In this document: positions 46,801 to 59,775 of the stretch, piece after piece
How the letters are laid out: the number at the start of each line of letters is the position of its first letter
Numbering within the stretch: position 1 is the stretch's first letter
NCBI RefSeq assembly: GCF_028858725.1
Contig: NC_084766.1
Span: 29,433,001 to 29,497,000 of the forward strand
Direction: 5' to 3'
Length of the DNA: 64,000 nt
DNA from: Colius striatus
Lineage: Eukaryota; Chordata; Aves; Coliiformes; Coliidae
Made by a program: the position numbers and the translations under genes
The notes under the pieces: model-generated
Databases searched by the model: none
Seen by the model: only the letters and a program-made list of their open reading frames with translations
Told to the model about the DNA's origin: nothing

Positions 46801-49800
46801 AAGAAATGTAACAAAGGCACTCTGATGCTACAGAAGCGATAATCAGCAGGGACTTTAGAGTGTCTTGGGAAGAAATATCTTCTATTGAAGCAAACATCAT
46901 CTGGAGAAATAAAGAAAGTGTTCTAAAATAAGAAATGGCCTTTAAATAGAATTTCTGTGGTGCTCCTTCAAGTCATTGAAGAATGAAGATCACTGGCTGG
47001 TGTGTTTTGTTAATGTTCCTCAGTGTTTCAGAGAAACATCTTACAATTTGACCAAAATTTGGTATAAATTTTTATTGTTGGATCTGAGAGTTTTATCAGC
47101 TCAAATTATGGTACTTGGGCTTTTTCCAGCATAGTAGCCTCTGAGTTATGAAGCTTTTAGACTTGAGTGCTATTCTTCTTCCAATACTTGATACCTTCAT
47201 TTTCTACTGGGCGATCAAAGCACTGTATTTCAGTCTGTAACATTTATTTGAAGAAGATCCCACTCTTAATTTTCTGTCACCCTTGTACTAGAGTTTATGG
47301 TCTCCATTTCTTATCTAGCTCATTATGATGTGCCTCTTGAACACTGTTTTATAGCCCAAAGAGAGAAATGTGTATTGTTCCATTTGTCCCTACTGTTGGC
47401 CAGTAACTTTTGGCAAAATGGTGAACATGTAAACCACATCAGCCAGCGTAGCAAAATCTGTAAGTGGTCTATGAACTGAAGCCCTTTCTTATTCACTCTT
47501 TTCCTCAGCATGTACTAATAAAAAGAAGCAATTCCACAGGCAACAATATTGCTCAGTCGTGGTCCAGATTTTTCTAATCTCATCGCTGGTTGTGAGATCA
47601 AAGCAGTGCTCTGTTATCTTTTTACACTTGTAGACAGATTTTTGCCTTTCTGGAGCTGCTATATTTTGGTGGACAAAACAGTGACTAATGCAAGGGCAAA
47701 GCCAAAAGAATTGAGGAAAATGTAGCAAAAGCTTATTTCATATAAGCAAGTGATGCAACCTTATATACAAACACAGAATGGAGAAACTTTTGTTTCCAGT
47801 CTTTAGATTTATTAATATTTTGTCAAATCAACCAGTTAAAAAAGCTACATGCCGTATTTTATTTAGGATGTTCTGCTTGGCAATGTGGAGACAACAAGTC
47901 TATTATAAATTTAGATATATTTGGCGGAGCATTGTTTTTCATTTTCTTTCAAGGATGCTGTTCATTCTGATTTAAGAAAAAGTTGTAAGGCTCCTTTTCA
48001 TTATTTCATATGATGGAAGTATATGTAAGGAAATGATCAAGTAGGCAGATTGAAACCTAAGACACAGCAGTGTAATACAGTTAGTAATGTGAAGATCTTT
48101 AATTGGATCGTAACCTGTTGATCCTGATCTTCTAAATTAGTGGCAAGCTTCTTTTACTCTGAGTAACTCCCTTTGACCTCATCTGCAATCTCCTGCTAGT
48201 CATCCTGTGGATATTGTACCTTCCTTTCTATGGGGATTCTGACTGAAATAAGTTGTTTCCTTAGCTTAATCATGTCACTAAAACTGAAAGTATGTGGTTT
48301 GAAAACCATTCCAGCAGTGCTTTCTGATTGACAGTATTGTAGCATTTCATGGTTCTGTTGCTGATATCAACAACAGGCCTAGAGGCATTGGAAATCCTGC
48401 AGCAAGTGGCTCCAGGCAGCCTGCTCCCACCAGGATTGTACATGGATGCAGCCAGATGAAGAGAGGAAAGTGAAAGCACGTGGGTGATACTTATATTTGA
48501 CTTGCTTTTCCTTACCAATGTGACCCTCCTGGATCCTGCCACCCTTTCTTGCTCTGGGGACTACATAGTATTTCGTGTTCTAGAGGATCAGCAGTTCCAA
48601 CAAGTTCATCTGCTTGCTTGGAAATCCATGAAGATATTGCTCCAAAGCTGCCAGGATGTTACCACGTGCCTGCTCACACATCTGTAGTTGAAGGAAGAAC
48701 AAAGCCCTGTTGTCAGTATGCCTCACTCCCAGCAGTTGCTGGACGATTATGTATTGATAAATCTACTATGTTAAAATGCAGCTCTGGAACTGGGTTAAAG
48801 TTTAATTAATTAAGCCATTGAAGATCATTGGAATACCTCCTTAGTTTTATGGGAGCAGCCAAATCTTGAGTACTAATGAGTTTTCTCTAACCAAAGGTCT
48901 TATTATCTCAGTGGATAGGTAAGATCTTACTGGTCAGTGGAGTGCTGGATAGTTCTTGTAATCACAAGTACGCACAAAATTTGTACATGAAACATCTTCC
49001 CAGAACCCCCAACTTTATCTCCCTAAATTTCAGGTTACTTAATGTGTATGGAAATCCCAATCCAGTAAAACTCAGGGAAATACTGAAATTGCTATAATAC
49101 ATTTATTTTCTGCTGCTATATTTTAAATTTTTACTTTAGCTTCAATAAAATGATATTGTGTGTTTTATATCTTACATTGTTTTTCCTTTTGTTCATCGTC
49201 ATTCCTCCACATCCAAATGAAGGAAAGAACAGAGGTGTTTTGAGATGCTGGGTGGAAGGATTAAAATGTGTAGACAAATAAGTGGCAGATTTTCTCCTCT
49301 TTTTATTTTAGTCATGTTAGGAAGTTAAAACACTAGCCATTACATTTTCTGACTTGGTTGTCAACATGAGAACCTGGTGGGGAATTAAAGGAAGACATTG
49401 CTATCAGTGAACTAAATGTGCTGCACAGAAATGAGCATTTCCTATGTCTGCTGTAGCAGAATCCACCAAATGTGGCAACATGAATTCTAGATTTGCAAGA
49501 AAAACGGCTTTTCCATGGCTTTAGCTTGGTAGAGAGAAGTACTTGATGGAATTTTATGCCTTTTTCAAGGTTAAGAAGCGAAACTGTTTGGGGGAACTTA
49601 GAGGTGAGCTCTAACATTCAGTTTGGGGGAGGAGGATTCAAATGCTCCCTTCTCACTTGTGTCACTGGCAGACTTCACTTTATTCAAGAGGCTTCAGTGT
49701 TCTTCAAGTTTTTATTCTAGCTGTGTTTTGCCAGATGTAGTGCTGTTCAGTTCTTACTGCTACCACTCAGAAACACCTTGATTTGTTCATATAGGGTATA

Positions 49801-52800
49801 GCAGAGTTGAAGCCTGAGACAGCCCCAGCTTCAGATGAACCTCATCAGCACTTGGACCACTTGCTCATCCAGTCTAATCCCAGGAGTCTTTGCTGCCTCT
49901 CCAGTTGACTATAACAAATTCTTGAGAACTTGGGCTTCTCCAAGAGGCATTTTCCCTTAGTGGAGAACCTCAGACTATAATCTTATTTTTGGCCAGTAAA
50001 TTAATTACCCAAATGTTCTACAATGCTATAACAGCTCTTGGATGATAACCCAGTGCATATGATTTGTTCTTGTGAAACTGCCATGTGCAAGATAGTGTAT
50101 CCTTATAAATCATCTGGTTATTTGCAAAGATCTCTGCATTATCTTTAAGGTGGAAAGATTATCCTGAGTCTGATCCTCTCTGCAGGCAGAGCTCCGATGT
50201 ATGTAACTGTAGACAGATCATAATGTTCACGTGTCCTTAAATGAGAGAGTAGAGTATTAGGTAAATGAGAAGATAGATGGATAGACCCATGCAATTGTAA
50301 TACAGAATACTGTGGAACAGCAATAGGAGGGCTCAGCTGAAACACAAGTTGCTTAAGCTGGGTATGCTTTACCAAAAACTCAGTAGCAATACAGTCCTTT
50401 CAGAAATAGTTCTGTTGTTTTTAAGAAAGTTTAGTTTAGGGGCAAGTTTTACTTTATGTGGCAGAAATTCTGAGTTTGATTGCTACCTCAGCATCCCCTG
50501 ATTCCTGCCTGTGACACTAAATTTGCTTAGAAATAAAGCATTTAAGCCTGTGAGAAGCTAAATTATATGTTTTTAATGAAGCAGGTCTCTTGAAATTCAG
50601 TGGCTTGTGACATGCAGAGAGTCAAAGGAGATAATTAGATTGTCTTAGATCATTAGATGGTCTTCAGTATGTCTATTCTAGGATACAAAGAAGTCATGTG
50701 GAAGAGAAGCAAAGGAATTTAAGCTAAAAAAGAAAACTGTGAGGTCTAAAGATACACAATAAAATCTCTTCTGCCAGTGCAGACTTATCCCTCATGATCT
50801 CTGAGGAGAAAGACTGCAGATAGTTTTGTGTTATTCACTTTTAATCTGCTCCATCAGGCAAACCAGCACAGATGTCTCATAATGCTCTTGCTTTCAAACA
50901 AATACTGGTATAAAGGGCTGTATGTTTAGAGTTTTGCTAACTTTGTTGAGACAATGGGTGGATTTACAATCTTAAGGATAGAGGATGCGGACATGAGGGG
51001 TACAAGGAGATGCAAAACGCAGTTCAGATGTTAGTATTGAAGTCTGCAGCAATTAAGCCATGTGGAGATGTTTTATTATGTGAATATATGACTGAATATT
51101 CCTCAGCAAGTCACTTTCCAAGCTGTAACAAGCAAAGTGGTCAAGCAATTGGAATATTTGGCAGATGTGACACTAAATCTCAGTTCTCAGTCCTCTGGAT
51201 ATTCTACCTGAGAAGGCACTTACTGTCTATAGCTGGAGTACACACTTGTTGGGAAACCTGGTGAATCATCCATTATAGCTTGTAGCCAATGGTAATTTTT
51301 TAAGTTGACTTCTTTTATTACTAATTTACATTTTTACTGCTACTAGAAGATTGGTTTTCCTGTAGTTCTTATGGCATTTCAACTTGTTTCTGTCAAAGCA
51401 AAAGAAATGGTTCTAGACCCAGCATAGGATTCATTGTAAATGGGATGATTGGTTTTGTGTATGTCACATTTTGCAAACAAATAGGTTCTTAAAACAAGCA
51501 AATAAGGTTCTTAAACCATCGTTTTATTTCCATTTGGCAGGTGTGCCTACTCATGCATTAGTACACACCCAGCAAGCACCTGCTGAGGTGTGTAACAGCT
51601 GTTCCTACACCTGGACCAGCTGTAGCTGCTTTCCTTAACTAGCAAGTACTGCGTAACAGAGAAGGAGATGTCAAGGATTCTCCAGTCTCCTTTTTTTAAA
51701 TTACTAATGTAGGTATCATAGTGCTTGATGATGTCACAGAATAAAATCCCTTGAGTCAGTTTTAACTGGTATATACAAGCTTTTGAAATGGTATCTCTTT
51801 CTTGCATGGCAAGAGCACAATTATATTGGTATTTTTACAATTCTGTTTCAGATGAGAAGAAGCAGATGGTTGCAAATATTGAGAAACAGCTCGAAGAAGC
51901 AAGGGAACTGGTATGTTTTGGCTTTTCATATGTTAACTGCTATTTCCTAGGGAAAATAATAGGATCTTTAGCAGTAGCATTTAACACATATGATGCCCTA
52001 AAAATACTTAACCTTCATATATTAGAAAATTAAATAATCTTTTGGAAATAAGAATATTAGATATTCCAGAGAAGTGCGTGCTTTTTTAATCTTGTGTTAA
52101 GTGATTTAAGGTTTGCGTTATTGCTGTAAGCTATTACAGACTTTCAGTTGTGGATTAGGCCTTTTACTTTAGGAAGTGAGTATTTAGTATTAAGTGTTTC
52201 CACACTGGGACTGTTTTTTGTTTTTCTTTTTCCTTGTGAGGCCTATGCATCTACTTGTTTTAATCTGTCTGATTGTCTTGTAGAGCAATAGATTTTTTTT
52301 TCTCTTTACTGAGTGAGGCATAACGATATTTAGTAGTTTGAGGTCAAGGGGGCAATCATAGTATGGGTTACTGACCCAAGTAGAGTATATATGTTAATCA
52401 AGCATTAGTTAGGGGTCCGTGCTGACAGAAGAAAGCAATATGTGTTAAGCAACTGTGACTTTTAAAATTTTATTCCCCTTATAACCTGTCATGTCCTCCA
52501 CCTAGATGGAGTATAAAAGTAAAGTTTTGTAGATGTGGAGTAACTGAGCAAAGGCTTTGGTGACAGTTGAGACTGACCTCTTCCAACATGTCCAATAGCT
52601 CCTTGCCTAAAGTTGGTTTTGTTTATTGCTTGCAAATGAGTTTTGTCTATCTAGTGTCAGAAATGTAATGGGACTGTTAGGTTAGAGATAGGAAATTAAT
52701 TTCCCTAGCTTGAAAGCTCTTAAAATTGAGCAACTTGAATCAATGGTTGTGTTACTAAATAAACAGTAATATTAAAATTCACTTTTTTTCAATTGCATAG

Positions 52801-55800
52801 GAAGAAAAAGGTCCCTAGAGTGTATGTTAATGTACCTGATGCTCTTGGTTTAAGAACTTAATTAGTTTTGTAGACTAGAGCATTGGAATAGCATCCAGAA
52901 AAGCTGGATCTTGGGATGACTCCCTGCAGGTTTACCCTGTGAGGGTGGCAAGGTGTCCAGCTTCTGTGATCTGGTGTTCTCAGTGAGAGACATGGTAAAA
53001 TTACTGTCCCATCTCGTGAGGATGTTCTGAAGATATATTAAGACCTTTGGGGCACCTTCATATTCAAACAACTGAAAGAAAGTAAAAATCTAGAAGTGTT
53101 TTTCATTTCCTTTTCATTACAGTTTGACTTGGGAAAAAGGCATAGTGGTATAGGGAAACTATCATGGGTGATCTGGTGAAAAATCATTTAGGTTTGGTTT
53201 CCTACTCAAAGTAAGATTGGAAGGAGCAGAAACTGACTTAATGGCTCATTACTTCTCTCCCTATGTCAGAAAAGGATCATCTAAGTTTGTATTTATTACA
53301 AGATTAAAAAGTGAATCCTGTATCTGTAGTTTATCCTAATGATGATTTTCATTTAATGTACTGGCTTTTCCTTCATGCTTTTGTTTTAGGTTTTGTTGCT
53401 AATGCTGCTAGACAGGTGCTTCATTCAATTATTGGCTTTAAGCAGTTACCTAACATGTTTGTGGTTAATCACAAGTCTTAGGTCTAAAAATCAATTTGAA
53501 TGAACCTGCTAATAACAGAAATGATTAAAAAGATCCTCTTTTTAAACCAAAGGCTACAGTAGAAAATCAAAATAAACCTCATTCTTTGCTACTGAGAGTT
53601 TTCATAAATTGCTTTACCTTATTGTTTTGAGTAGTCAAAGCTGGGTTTAGCTGATTTAGTTTTATTTCCTACTTGGTTAGGAAATAACACTCTCATGTAT
53701 TATAAATATTGTTGTAGAAATAGTTTATTTACATTGACTAAGCATTGATTGTTTTAAAACACTGTCTTCTTTGTTTAGGTAAAATCACTAGTGTAATTGA
53801 TTTGATGGATGTGCAAAACTGACACGAAAACTTTCAGACCCCCAGGCTGCTTTTTCAAGCCAGAGTTATTGAGTAAGAGATCTCTGGAGAGAATTCCTGT
53901 CATCTTGTGTGGAGTATCTGAGTGTTACTTTTACCAGTGTTTTAAGAAAGGCAAATATTTTGATAACCATAGGGAATTCTTTGAGTATAAAATCTGGCAT
54001 GTGCTAGAAGAGTTGTAATTAGCATTTTTGAGTGAAATTCTACTTTTAAGAAGTAAAAACTGTGTGTTATTTGCCTTTATGTTTTATGAGTGACACATCA
54101 CAAAATTGTGTTGCAAATGCTAGGTTATTATTTAAACAGTTATGGTGTTTTTTGGTATAGCTCTTAGTTTCATGACCTTAGAGTCAGAATAAAATAGCAA
54201 AGCTTACATGCTTCATAAAATACTAGCAACTATCTAGGCAATTTCATGTAGAAGTGTTTCTGCAGACTTATTTTGGAGTGTCAATGGACAACATCAGCAG
54301 CACTACCTTACTTTGTTGTGTTTTTAAATGGAAATACCAGTGTCTGCTCTCGTTTATGCTGTATTAAGTGTCCTGGATGTTGTTAGAAGCAAATCTACTA
54401 GACTGAACCTTTGAGGATGTGGCCTGGTTTGTGAATTTGGGAAATGGTTAGGTGCCAAAATGCTTAGCTTCACTATGGTGGTATCAAGTTTGTACTTTTA
54501 GGTTTTCGGAAGAAAACTCGAGTTTCTATGGATGCTTTGACATTTAAGTGCCAGATTGTTTTTAGCTTTATGTAGAATTTAGCTCTGTTCTTGCTTGTGT
54601 TTGAAAAGTATGATTTTATGACTGATAATATGAGTACTAAAAGTGAAGATGCATGAAATTAGGTTGCATTTAGGTTCACACCTAGTTGTATTTGTACCAC
54701 TGTCTTCTACATGACTTCACATGGAAGTTTATCAGCCCAGCCACAAAATGTACTCGTTTAATCTCATGATGAGAAAAAAAAAAGTGTTAAACATGGGTCA
54801 GTCCTAAATATACATGGTTCATCATTGTTCCTTGGGCCTTACACTCTCTGATATTGACTCTTGAGAATCAAAATTTTGGATTTCATGGACTATGGTCTGA
54901 TCCTTGCTGCAAATTCTGTATTTGCTGGGACACAGTTTCATCTTTATGTAATAGATAAGAATTGAGACTTCATTGAAATAACCCAATCTTGCACATATAA
55001 TTATATATATGGGAGAAATGTTTTCTATGTTTATGGAACATTTGAGATCAAATACGTTTAGATGGAATTGATAAGAAGGAAGCCATTAATTTCAGCTAAT
55101 GTTTTAATTTATAATTACCCTTTTGGAAAGTGAAGCCTGAGCTAAAGAACTGGGTAGAATTAGAAATTGCTTTGTCTCTTTCAGTTCATTACTGATGATT
55201 TAATTAAAGTCTACTTTACAGTTTATTATTGAATATCATTTTGTATAATCAGAATAGATCAGGCAGAATGAATTTTGAGTATGTGATAATTCCATTGATT
55301 AAATTCAGATGCTTTGCTTATGATATGAGGATGAAATTTCAAAGCACAAGCAAGCGATTACATAGGAATAAGCTGTAGCTCTCCCATGTGAAGACCTGTA
55401 ACCAATAGCTTGGGATTCTAATTGAAAGGCATTTCCGATCCAATGCCATATTGCTCAACTGAAATCAGTAGGAGGTGGGTAAATATTGTCTCAGAGCCTA
55501 CAGCAACCAAAAAGAGGTATTCTTTTATCTCTTTTAGACAAGTTGGAAAGATTTTAAAAGGCAGGTAAGAGACTCTTCATCTGTGCAAAACAAAATTCCT
55601 GAACAGACAACAATATGTAGATTAGGCCTCATGACCTAGTGGCTGGTAATTAGCAGGCAGCTCAGCCTTGGTTTATAATTACTTTTGGTTTCATATACCT
55701 CCTTGCCATATTTATGCCTTTTAGTATTTTTACATGGCAAGAATAAACAGAAAAAGCTTACATTAAAAAATATGTTATCTCTCTGATGTTTTAATGCATT

Positions 55801-56688
55801 TAACCGTATACAAGTTCTTGATTGGTAATGTCTTTAAACCTTAAAATTCAATTATTTAATATACCTACATACTGATTTGTCCTGTAGGTATAGACAGTCA
55901 GTTCAGGCTTTCTGCTGAGTAAGCAGAATTTAAAAGAATCACAGAGTCTTAAGGGTTGGAAGAGACCTCGAATGATCATCTAGTCCAACCCCCCCTGCCA
56001 GAGCAGGACCACCTAGAGTTGGTCACACAGGAACTCATCCAGCTGGTTTTGAATGTCTTCAGAGAAGAACAAGAATTATTTTTTGAAACATAGAAGCTGA
56101 TGTTGAATAAAACCTGAAACTTGCTTATATGTGCACACATGCATGTCTCTACACATATACCTGTATAAATATATATATGTACACACCTGTGCATGTGTGT
56201 AAAATTAAATAAAGTTCCTCTTTCAGCCAAAGGTTTCCAAAATCACACGCCTAGATGGATACAGGATTTCTTCTGAGCTGTGCTCATTTGCAGGAAGTTA
56301 GTTAATTTCAGTTTCACTGTTTTCTTGTAATGAAATGTGTTCATCTGGAATTGAAATCCAAAAATGGCTGACTAGACTAGTTACTTCTAAGTGTTAATAA
56401 TATTAATTTTGTCACTTGTTTGATGGTTTTGATAAATTTTTAATATATTATGGAATAAACCAGATTTTTCTTGATAAAAGGGGAGTATTTCTTTATTTGT
56501 GAACAATTTAGGTAAATTCATCCTTGCTTTAATTACCCTTTTGATTTACATGTTTCTTCTTTATTTTTACTCACTAGCTTGAGCAGATGGAACTTGAAGT
56601 TCGAGAGATCCCACCTCAAAGCCGAGGAATGTACAGCAGTCGAATGAGAAGCTACAAACAAGAAATGGGAAAACTTGAAGCTGATTTT
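43801..56688 (+). CDS. VTI1A: Vesicle-transport t-SNARE VTI1A, first three coding exons (3' part beyond window)
   Basis: VTI1A is a Qb-SNARE in fusion of endosome- and Golgi-derived vesicles with the trans-Golgi network. Three exons (43801-43894, 51852-51910, 56578-56688) join in phase to 88 residues, starting MSSDFESYEQDFAVLTAEIT and running to RSYKQEMGKLEADF. They align colinearly without gaps with the first 88 residues of human VTI1A. This is the N-terminal three-helix (Habc-type) domain; the SNARE motif and tail anchor are not in the window. The start ATG follows 'gccgcagcc', a good Kozak context. Introns are 7957 and 4667 nt, and the third exceeds 7.3 kb, in keeping with the very long mammalian gene. 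The gene is partial only because the window ends. Confidence 0.96.
43895..51851 (+). other. VTI1A intron 1
   Basis: T-rich intron of 7957 nt without recognised exons or clear mobile elements. A short direct repeat lies near 51.48 kb. The open frames within it show no family resemblance. Confidence 0.8.
51477..51516. repeat. Short direct duplication, about 23-bp period
   Basis: 'caaataggttcttaaa' recurs as 'caaataaggttcttaaa' about 23 bases on. It is a local duplication in VTI1A intron 1. Confidence 0.7.
51852..51910 (+). CDS. VTI1A: VTI1A coding exon 2
   Basis: Residues 32-51, DEKKQMVANIEKQLEEAREL. Acceptor 'ttctgtttcag', donor GTATGT. Confidence 0.96.
55936..56070 (-). mobile_element. Short CR1 LINE 3' end, antisense
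   Basis: 'gaatcacagagtc', 'ggttggaagagacc' and 'catctagtccaacccccc' are the reverse complement of the CR1 3' tail. About 135 bp remain. Confidence 0.88.
56125..56202. repeat. Alternating purine-pyrimidine low-complexity tract
   Basis: Interrupted TG/CA and TA repeats, for example 'tgtgcacacatgcatgt' and 'aaatatatatatgtacaca'. It may adopt left-handed or melted DNA; no function is claimed. Confidence 0.7.
56578..56688 (+). CDS. VTI1A: VTI1A coding exon 3
   Basis: Residues 52-88, LEQMELEVREIPPQSRGMYS to KLEADF. Acceptor 'tactcactag', donor GTGAGT. Confidence 0.96.
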
Positions 56689-59600
56689 GTGAGTTCTTAA
56701 CATATTACATAAAGAAGGAATGTATGACAATTTAAAAAATATAATAATGCAGTTATTCAGGCAACTGAGAAGGTATTTTTGACTTGTGAGAGGATCAGTT
56801 CTGTGTGTATCTTGCTGTATTTATGAACAGGTGAAAACCAAACTGGGGAAGAGAAGCTCTTCTTTTTGTAATGGTCTTATACCAATATTCAAGTTTCTAG
56901 CCTTCTGTCCCTTTGCCCTGAGTCAGAACCATTTCTGTGCCAGTAAAATGTTGTGAGTCTTCATGCTGTAGGCAAGTAGTCAGCTTTGAGTTCTGTTTCT
57001 GTAAGAATGACTGGTAGACTATAAAAACAATATTGAAATTATAAGTATATTCTGAATGGAAAATAATGATTTGTTTAAGCCAGCTTGTAGTAACATGGGC
57101 AGTAACGTGAAAAACAATATAATCTCCAATCCATATAATTTTTTGAATGTAGTTTTTCTTATGTGTACTTCATTTCTTAGTCTCTGTGATTTCTTTTGCT
57201 TTGCGCTTAAGACTCTTCTTGGCTTTTGTACAAATTGGTTATAAATACTACGTTTTTCCAGTAATGGATGCAAACTAACAAGATTCTCTTGTCTAGGGGC
57301 TTCTGCTACAGTTATCAGTCCTTTATTGTGACTAGGATTTGTGCTGAATAGATTTACATAGAGACAAAACTGTTTCCTCTGAAATCTTGAAAAAGTAAGT
57401 TCAAAGGGATTGCAAAGTGTAGAAAAATGCTATGTTAATTGGCAGAAGCTCAGTTCCTCCAGGGTAGGGAGAAAAAAGTAACTAGTGGCAGGATTTTCTG
57501 TTCTCTAGAGAACTGAATTTTCTGGGCTTGTTGGCAGCAGTTTATTCCTTCAAGGAAGGGGAGTCAATGTTTGTACCTGCAGTCAGGAAATTCAGCTGAC
57601 TGTCACTTCTCTGTAGTTCTGCCAAGTTGAGGATTGGCACAAAAATACACTAGTTACAAGATGGTTAAAATTTTGTAAAGTTTGAGAAATATTAGGATGA
57701 CAAGACTTGCATCAGAATTTTGAAACAATCTTGTGCTGTTCCCCTGTAGGAAGTACGTATGGCTCTGCTGACTAAACAGAGGCTTCCAAGAAAGAGCAGT
57801 TTCTAGACCAGTAACGAATGCTGTTTATCTTCTTAGAAGTGGAAGAATTCACTGTCAGCGTAGATTTGTTGTTGGCCTGTGTCTCTGTGTAGGCAGATGA
57901 GGGAATTGTTACTTCCGTGTTCCCAGATAACAGGGAATGGGAGAGTTCAGAACTGAACACTTTATAGAAGAGGAGAAATGAGCATTGTGTGGAAGAGCAG
58001 ATGAGAGCACTAGGAGTTACGTGATTGCAAGAACCTAAGTTTGCGCTCAGAGTGAAGAAACAAAAACAACATGAGAAACAGGAGAACAGATTGTACTAAT
58101 GGGAGAAAAACAACAGCCCAAAACCCAAGGATGGCAGAAAGTGAAGTGAAGGATGCAGCAAAGCACTGAAAGGAAGAAACCAGCTATACTTGGAAAAAAA
58201 ATCTCAGCTATATAAAAAATGGTGTTGTTACAACTAATTTTTCTACATAATTTTAGTTTCTACTATCATTTTTCTAAGTTTGTATATGAGGGTTTGAGAA
58301 TCTTTTTGGATTATTCTCCAGTCAAATAGCAACATGTTGGAAACTATGTAACAAAGTGAATCAGTTATGAGGTCAGAAAGAGAAGGAAGGAAAGGGAATG
58401 TTATTTTGACCCTAATATCTCAAACATGGAGTTATTTCAGAACTGGCACTGGTAGTTTTATACTCATCATAATGAACATGGGGTTTGATCTTGTGGTTAT
58501 TTGTATGCCTTATAGCATCTTGGCAACATGAAGTTTTATTTGTGACATGTAATGTCTAGTTGAGTTTATCATGTGCAATATGTGTAATAATGACAAAACA
58601 CTATCTAATATTATTTACAATGTCCTGTGGCATCTTCATGAATATACAGTGGGGTTTTTTTTCTATGTGCTTTACTATGGCAGAAGTATATTCTGCAAGG
58701 TACAGATTTCTGCTTAGATGAGCTGTATTTTAAAGTTACTCCAAACATCGCTTATTTATCTTAACTTTGTAATCAAATAGGAACAAGTTGCAAGTAGGAG
58801 GTTTGTTTCCTGTCATTACTAATCCTTGTTATCTTCAGTCATGCTCACAGTTCATTGTCAGTGCCCTGCAGTCCAGAGATGTGGAGGCAATGACATCTGC
58901 CTCATGCACTTTGTTGCACACAGGTAGTTGGTAACCCACTAACCATGTTAAATCATTTCTGAGGAGAAAACACCACCTTGCTCCATCTTGGGCCTCCCTC
59001 GTGGAAGGGAACAGCAGTCATGAAAAAAAGAATAGCTTGATTTTGTCATTAGAAGTACACAGTCTGTATAGCACTGTGAATACAGATGGGGAAAATTAAC
59101 AAAGTATGCATTGCACCTCAGCTTAGTGCAGTAGTGGTTTCTAATGCTTACCTCAATACTGTGCAGTCTTTCTTGGGGAACAGATGCCTGGGGAGAAAAA
59201 GAAGATGAGGGCAAGCATAAAGTGGTATTTCTTTACAAAAAAGATCTGTACACTGCAAAAGGATAAGTTTCAGACTTGCTTACTGCGTGTGACAAATGTA
59301 TGAAAGCAGAATAAAATTATTTGTTAAACTTTACGCTGTCTTTTTTTAACTTGCAGGTGTATGTCTTGATTTTCTTGTCTTATTTTCATTAGTATATACC
59401 AGTACTGCATATTTAGAGTGGTGTTTAATTCCTATGAGGCTAGGAAATCTGTAGTCCCAAACCTGCTGTGGCTCTGGTGCTCCTGCACAGACCAGTCTTA
59501 CTGTGTTGCAGAGACTGTAGTGATGGCTCTATCTTGTGGCTCCAAGTGGAGTTGCAGACCATGTATTTCTGCTTGCTGGGTTGATTAAGGTCTACTGAAG

Positions 59601-59759
59601 AGTTCCTGAAATTTGAAACAATCTTCCTATGAGCAGCTCTTTTTCCTGCAACTACCAATGCACCATCATGTGATTTTTAAGCTTACGAACATTTGGTTTT
59701 GATGATTTCAGATGTAGAATGTCCGTGGTAACTGTCTGCATGATGTAAATTCTGAATGC

Positions 59760-59775
59760 AAAAAAAAAAAAAAAG
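59760..59775. repeat. A16 homopolymer
   Basis: Uninterrupted run of 16 A. No retroposon body was recognised beside it. Confidence 0.9.

Larger units (their letters stand above)
51911..56577 (+). other. VTI1A intron 2
   Basis: A 4667-nt intron. The only recognised insertion is a short CR1 end near 55.94-56.07 kb, followed by an alternating purine-pyrimidine stretch. Confidence 0.8.
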